Positions 5,335 through 8,878 of a DNA stretch of 8,878 bases are shown piece by piece. Source of the DNA: Promethearchaeia archaeon (lineage in GTDB: Archaea > Asgardarchaeota > Lokiarchaeia > Sigyniarchaeales > SOKP01); NCBI GenBank assembly GCA_029856445.1, contig JAHQWY010000145.1, forward strand, positions 1-8,878. Direction: 5' to 3'. The notes beneath the pieces were generated by a model. The model was not told the DNA's origin, ran no database searches, and worked only from the letters and a program-made list of their open reading frames with translations. Each line of letters starts with the position of its first letter. Position 1 is the first letter of the stretch. The position numbers and the translations under genes are program-made.

Positions 5335-6465
5335 TTAACTAGTTTTATAAGCTTTTACTTTTTCTGCTAAAAGATTTAATTCCTCTGGGTGTGAAAACAA
5401 AGCACAAGGGGAGCCATTAGTTTCTAGTAAATGTTCGTTTTCTCTAATAACTTTAAATAATTCGCTGTCAAGACCATCCTTTAAAGAAGATTTCGTTAGA
5501 TTATGGGTCGCAATATTAGAAACTGGACAGGGAGTTAAATCACCTGAGGGTGTTACATGAGCAAATCCTCTACCAGCAGACACACATCCACCCATATATT
5601 CTTCATCACCAGGAGAGTGGATTAAGAAAATTTGTTTAGTTTCCCGATAATTCAAAACCTTTTCCCTAAACTCGATACTCTCTTCTTGCGTAAGCATCAA
5701 TTCATTTTCATTATCAACAGGAATATATTCAAGTAGGAATGCTAAACGAATTCCTTTTGATATTAATTCGTCAATGTGTTCTGAGTCCATCCAAAATTTA
5801 AAATTATTACGATTAATTGTAACTGAAATTCCACTTATTACTCCAATTTCGTCTAAGGTATCAATAGTGTTTAACACTTTTTCATAAACACCGTCACCTC
5901 TTCTTAAATCAGTTAATTGCTGATCTCCTTCAATACTTACGATAATTGTCGTATTTCTTTGACGTTTTAACTTTTGATAATCTTCCTCGTCCAAGATTGT
6001 TCCATTTGTAAATATTAAAAAAAGTCTATCTTTGAATTCCTTGCTGATTTTTAATAGATTCGGCATTAAAAAAGGTTCTCCACCTGCAATTATAAAACCA
6101 AACACCCCTAATTCAGATGCTTCTCTTATTATTTCTATCCATTGTTCTAAATTAAGGGAATTATTCGATTTGTTATTACATAGTGTTCTGGTTGCTGTAG
6201 CATAACATCCGGTACATTTAAGATTGCAGTTTGAAGTTATACTTAATATTAAAAAGGGAGGAACTTTTCTTCCCTTTAAGAATTCTTCTGCTCTTATTCT
6301 ACGACTTTTTTTATAAGTTCTTGCTAAACGTATCATGGCATACATGCTTTTTGGATGTTTTAGTATCCAGGGCATAAAAATTCTAGCCAATTTAGAATCT
6401 ACTCTCTTTAGAGTCCGATTTAGAAATTTAGTATCGTTATTTTTCATTATTTCATCAAATTTCAT
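5335..6465 (-). CDS. Radical SAM protein with SPASM-like C-terminus
   Basis: This 376-residue enzyme should bind a [4Fe-4S] cluster and cleave S-adenosylmethionine to a 5'-deoxyadenosyl radical. The CxxxCxxC motif is at Cys80, Cys84 and Cys87 (NCNLKCTGCYA), followed by the AGGEPF motif at 127-132 that binds the SAM amino group and the strand FTNGT at 152-156. A basic helical extension of about 65 residues precedes the barrel. The C-terminal third has Cys294 (GGCVSAGRGFAHV), Cys313 (TPCPVSN) and Cys354 (SPCALF), a reduced SPASM-like arrangement that may hold an auxiliary cluster. Related proteins modify peptides, cofactors or lipids. No precursor peptide or partner gene is visible beside it, so the substrate is unknown. 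A weak purine-rich AAGAAG precedes the ATG. It is divergent from the CDF gene. Confidence 0.9.
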   Translation of the reverse strand: MKFDEIMKNNDTKFLNRTLKRVDSKLARIFMPWILKHPKSMYAMIRLARTYKKSRRIRAEEFLKGRKVPPFLILSITSNCNLKCTGCYATATRTLCNNKSNNSLNLEQWIEIIREASELGVFGFIIAGGEPFLMPNLLKISKEFKDRLFLIFTNGTILDEEDYQKLKRQRNTTIIVSIEGDQQLTDLRRGDGVYEKVLNTIDTLDEIGVISGISVTINRNNFKFWMDSEHIDELISKGIRLAFLLEYIPVDNENELMLTQEESIEFREKVLNYRETKQIFLIHSPGDEEYMGGCVSAGRGFAHVTPSGDLTPCPVSNIATHNLTKSSLKDGLDSELFKVIRENEHLLETNGSPCALFSHPEELNLLAEKVKAYKTS

Positions 6466-6686
6466 TCATTTCTTCTTGATATTTTAAAAAGTTACTCTTA
6501 ACTTATTATTTTAGTAGTCCATTTTTTCAGAATTGGGAAAAGATTTACATAAATGTCTGAAAGACTTCTAATAATTTTTTTTTATGGGGAAGTGGTAAAG
6601 AGATATAATCATAATTTCATAATATTTATCTTAATATTCATCTATTACATCTTTAATGGTTTTATTTTTATTCAAACGATTAAAAA

Positions 6687-8126
6687 ATGGATATTAAATT
6701 CAAATTTGGAATCTTATCTCTTATTATAATCTTATTCCAATCATCGATAAAGTTATTTGGAGTACTTATCACAGGGAGTTTAAGTTTTTTATCTGAAACT
6801 GCGGATACTTTTACAGATATTTTGTTTGTTTCCATTACTTTATATTCATTACATAGTAGCCAGAAACCAGCAGATTACGAACACATGTATGGTCATAGTA
6901 AAATAGATTCGATTTCTGGATTGATTCAAGGAGTAATATTGATGAATATATATGTTCTTCTGATTTATAATGCTATTCAAGTAATTATAGCACGTAGATT
7001 TGAAGTCTCAAATCCCGAATTTGGTTTAATTATACTAATAATTTCATTTATAGTAAACCTAATTTTTTCAAGAATATTAATATCGAAGGGAAAACAACAG
7101 AAAAGTCTTACAATGGAAATTCAAGGTCTCAATTTATTTCAAGATTCCATGCGAGCTATTATCGTCTTATTAAGTTTTATTTTTGCTTCTTTCGATATAA
7201 TTATTCTCGATCCTATCCTTAGTATTATACTTTCTGTTTGGATTATTATTGGTGCATTTAAATTAACTAAAGGGGGGGTAAAAGAGCTCGTAGATACAAA
7301 TCCTTTTAGCTCTATTATAGTTGAAGAGTTAAGACAAGAAATATTTGCACTTGAACATGTGTTAGGAGTTCATGATGTTAAAATGCGTGTGAGTGGTAAA
7401 ACATTATTTTTAGAAGTTCATTTATCAGTAGAAGACCATATTTCAATAATTCATGCAAATGAAATAACAACCTCAATTAGAAATATGAGTAAAAAAGTAT
7501 TTCCGCTTTATAATGTAGAATGTATTGTAGAAATGAATCCATTAGCTAGTGAAAAATCAATAGGAGAAGGATTGATTAATCTTATTTATTCTATGAAATC
7601 AGAATACCATGATATAATAAGCTTTAAAGATCTAAATCTTTTTAGTATTGAGAACGAAAACTTCATTTCACTAATTATTGTTGTTGACGAAGCCCTTTCA
7701 CTTTCCGAAGCACATAAAATTAGTACTAAATTTGAAAAAGAAATAAAAATACAAGCACCCTATTTATCTCGAGTTATAACCCATATTGAAAGCCAATCTG
7801 TAAGTGAAGATTTATCTCCTGATCAAATTAAATGTGAGGATGTTGGGCCAGAAATGTTGGCACAAATTAATGAAGTGGTTGAAGGTGTTTTAAAACGACA
7901 TCCTCAAGTTAAAGGTTATCATGGGTTGGAATTTTGGGCTACTTTTGACGGTTGTATTTTAGAAATTCATATATTTTTTGATGGCTCATTGAATATTTCA
8001 CAAACTCATAATTATATATCTGAATTAGAAGTTAAGATAAAAGAAGGGTTAGGGATTGATAATTTGGATACAATTATACTTCATTCAGAGCCACTAGAGG
8101 GAAGAACTGATGGAATAATATTTTAA
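6687..8126 (+). CDS. CDF cation efflux transporter with three C-terminal dimerisation-like domains
   Basis: The 479-residue membrane protein belongs to the cation diffusion facilitator family, which exports divalent metals by proton antiport. Hydrophobic segments lie at about 8-28, 32-54, 78-101, 112-130, 155-168 and 171-191, giving the usual six. The metal site is D40-x3-D44 in segment 2 and N149-x3-D153 in segment 5, where zinc transporters such as YiiP have His-x3-Asp. The family loop YGHSKIDSISGLIQG is at 68-82. Ordinary members are about 300 residues with one cytoplasmic domain. Here about 270 residues follow the membrane part and look like three successive ferredoxin-like repeats (about 208-285, 290-368 and 385-468), the first the most typical. 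The ATG has no Shine-Dalgarno site. The metal is uncertain; the Asn argues against a plain zinc exporter. It ends 7 bp from the convergent crotonase gene. Confidence 0.92.
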   Translation: MDIKFKFGILSLIIILFQSSIKLFGVLITGSLSFLSETADTFTDILFVSITLYSLHSSQKPADYEHMYGHSKIDSISGLIQGVILMNIYVLLIYNAIQVIIARRFEVSNPEFGLIILIISFIVNLIFSRILISKGKQQKSLTMEIQGLNLFQDSMRAIIVLLSFIFASFDIIILDPILSIILSVWIIIGAFKLTKGGVKELVDTNPFSSIIVEELRQEIFALEHVLGVHDVKMRVSGKTLFLEVHLSVEDHISIIHANEITTSIRNMSKKVFPLYNVECIVEMNPLASEKSIGEGLINLIYSMKSEYHDIISFKDLNLFSIENENFISLIIVVDEALSLSEAHKISTKFEKEIKIQAPYLSRVITHIESQSVSEDLSPDQIKCEDVGPEMLAQINEVVEGVLKRHPQVKGYHGLEFWATFDGCILEIHIFFDGSLNISQTHNYISELEVKIKEGLGIDNLDTIILHSEPLEGRTDGIIF

Positions 8127-8133
8127 TTTAGAA

Positions 8134-8878
8134 TTACCATTTGTCATACTTAGGTTCCTTCTTAGCTAGTAATGAAAAAGCGCCTTCTGGAGCATCTTTG
8201 GTATTTATACAAATCACTTGTGTTCTATTTTCAAGTTCTATAGCTGCTTCCAATGATGGGGCATCAATGTTTATATTTAATGCTTCCTTAGTAAGTTTTA
8301 CTCCTAAAGGGCTCTTTTTCAAAATCATTTCTGCTGTTTTCATTACCTCGTTCATTAATTCATTATCAGGCACCACTCTGGAAACCAACCCATATTTTTC
8401 GGCTTCTCTTGCATCCATGTCCCTTCCTGTATACATAAATTCTGCTGCTCTTGAAAAACCAATTAAGCGAGGTAGCCAATAGGAGCTAGCCATATCCGCT
8501 CCAGATACTCCAATTTTAATGAAAGCATTGCAAAATATCGCATTTTCACTCGCAATCCTGATATCAGCAGCAATTGCCAAACCTAAACCCCCTCCATAAG
8601 CAGGACCGTTAACCGCTGCTATAACAGGCTGAGGAATCCTTCTTAACTTAAGCATTACTTTAGAAAGTCTTTTTTGGGCATAAAAGGACCTTTTCACTAA
8701 ATCTTTTGTTATCAGATACTTATGTTTTTCATAATCTTCTGGTACTTTTTTGTTATAAAAAAGCTGACTTTCCTTTAAATCGAGCCCGGATGAAAAACCT
8801 CTTCCTTCTCCTGTGAGAATTAAAACTCGTATTGTAAGATTATCCTCTAATGTAGTAAGATAATCCAACATGTCTTCT
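8134..8878 (-). CDS. Partial crotonase-superfamily protein (enoyl-CoA hydratase/isomerase-like), 5' end outside window
   Basis: The frame stays open through the right edge. The first internal ATG, at 8871, is not the start, because family members have roughly 40 more residues including the first beta strand. At least 247 residues are visible (numbered here from that Met). The acyl-CoA oxyanion-hole regions GFSSGLDLKE (25-34) and GPAYGGGLGLA (89-99) are clear, as is the C-terminal helical part ending EPKYDKW. The two glutamates used by hydratases (Glu144 and Glu164 of rat mitochondrial enzyme) align with Gly97 and Phe117, so simple hydration is doubtful. Asp126 in SGADMASSYWLPRL lies near the catalytic Asp position of dienoyl-CoA isomerase. 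The reaction may be isomerisation or another CoA-thioester chemistry. Annotation as enoyl-CoA hydratase would be by fold only. Confidence 0.9.
   Translation of the reverse strand, partial: EDMLDYLTTLEDNLTIRVLILTGEGRGFSSGLDLKESQLFYNKKVPEDYEKHKYLITKDLVKRSFYAQKRLSKVMLKLRRIPQPVIAAVNGPAYGGGLGLAIAADIRIASENAIFCNAFIKIGVSGADMASSYWLPRLIGFSRAAEFMYTGRDMDAREAEKYGLVSRVVPDNELMNEVMKTAEMILKKSPLGVKLTKEALNINIDAPSLEAAIELENRTQVICINTKDAPEGAFSLLAKKEPKYDKW

Noticed and set aside
6553..6729. A 58-codon hydrophobic open frame upstream of and overlapping the CDF start
   Set aside because: It is Ile/Phe/Tyr-rich as expected from AT-rich DNA, overlaps the real CDF gene in another frame, and has no ribosome site. No conserved motif is seen.
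8134..8871. Treating ATG 8871 as the true start of the crotonase gene
   Set aside because: The frame is open beyond it to the edge, and the family needs about 40 further N-terminal residues including the first strand.

Overview
The window is AT-rich DNA of archaeal type and almost certainly comes from an Asgard archaeon. The main evidence is a eukaryote-like ESCRT locus: a Vps4 AAA ATPase with a complete N-terminal MIT domain lies head-to-head with an ESCRT-III subunit that resembles the CHMP1/Vps46 (Vps2/24/46) class. Other archaeal signs are a tRNA-Gly split by a canonical bulge-helix-bulge intron and lacking an encoded CCA, TATA boxes placed for leaderless transcripts, and a mixture of leaderless and Shine-Dalgarno starts. 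A specific lineage cannot be fixed from the sequence alone.

Layout, left to right. (1) ESCRT block, 1-2375: a coiled-coil gene cut by the left edge lies 18 bp downstream of vps4 on the minus strand, probably in one transcript. A divergent promoter region of about 190 bp follows, then the ESCRT-III gene on the plus strand. Its C-terminus carries a MIM1-like helix, the kind of ligand that MIT domains bind, so the two neighbours probably form a filament/disassembly pair. The ESCRT-III gene has no in-frame ATG, GTG or TTG where homology requires its start. The best start is an ATA at 1746. (2) A PfkB/ribokinase-family kinase, 2484-3497. (3) tRNA-Gly(GCC) with a 29-nt intron, 3563-3663. (4) A GNAT acetyltransferase preceded by a strong inverted repeat just downstream of a TATA-like element. 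(5) A PhzF-family protein with all four expected catalytic-type residues. (6) A radical SAM protein with a SPASM-like Cys-containing C-terminus, convergent with PhzF. (7) An unusually long CDF metal transporter with three consecutive dimerisation-like cytoplasmic domains and a DxxxD/NxxxD metal site. (8) A crotonase-superfamily gene cut by the right edge, lacking both classical hydratase glutamates.

Only the ESCRT genes form an evident functional unit. The rest look like independent single-gene units with their own promoters. No CRISPR array, insertion sequence or prophage signature is visible, and every gap between genes is below 300 bp.
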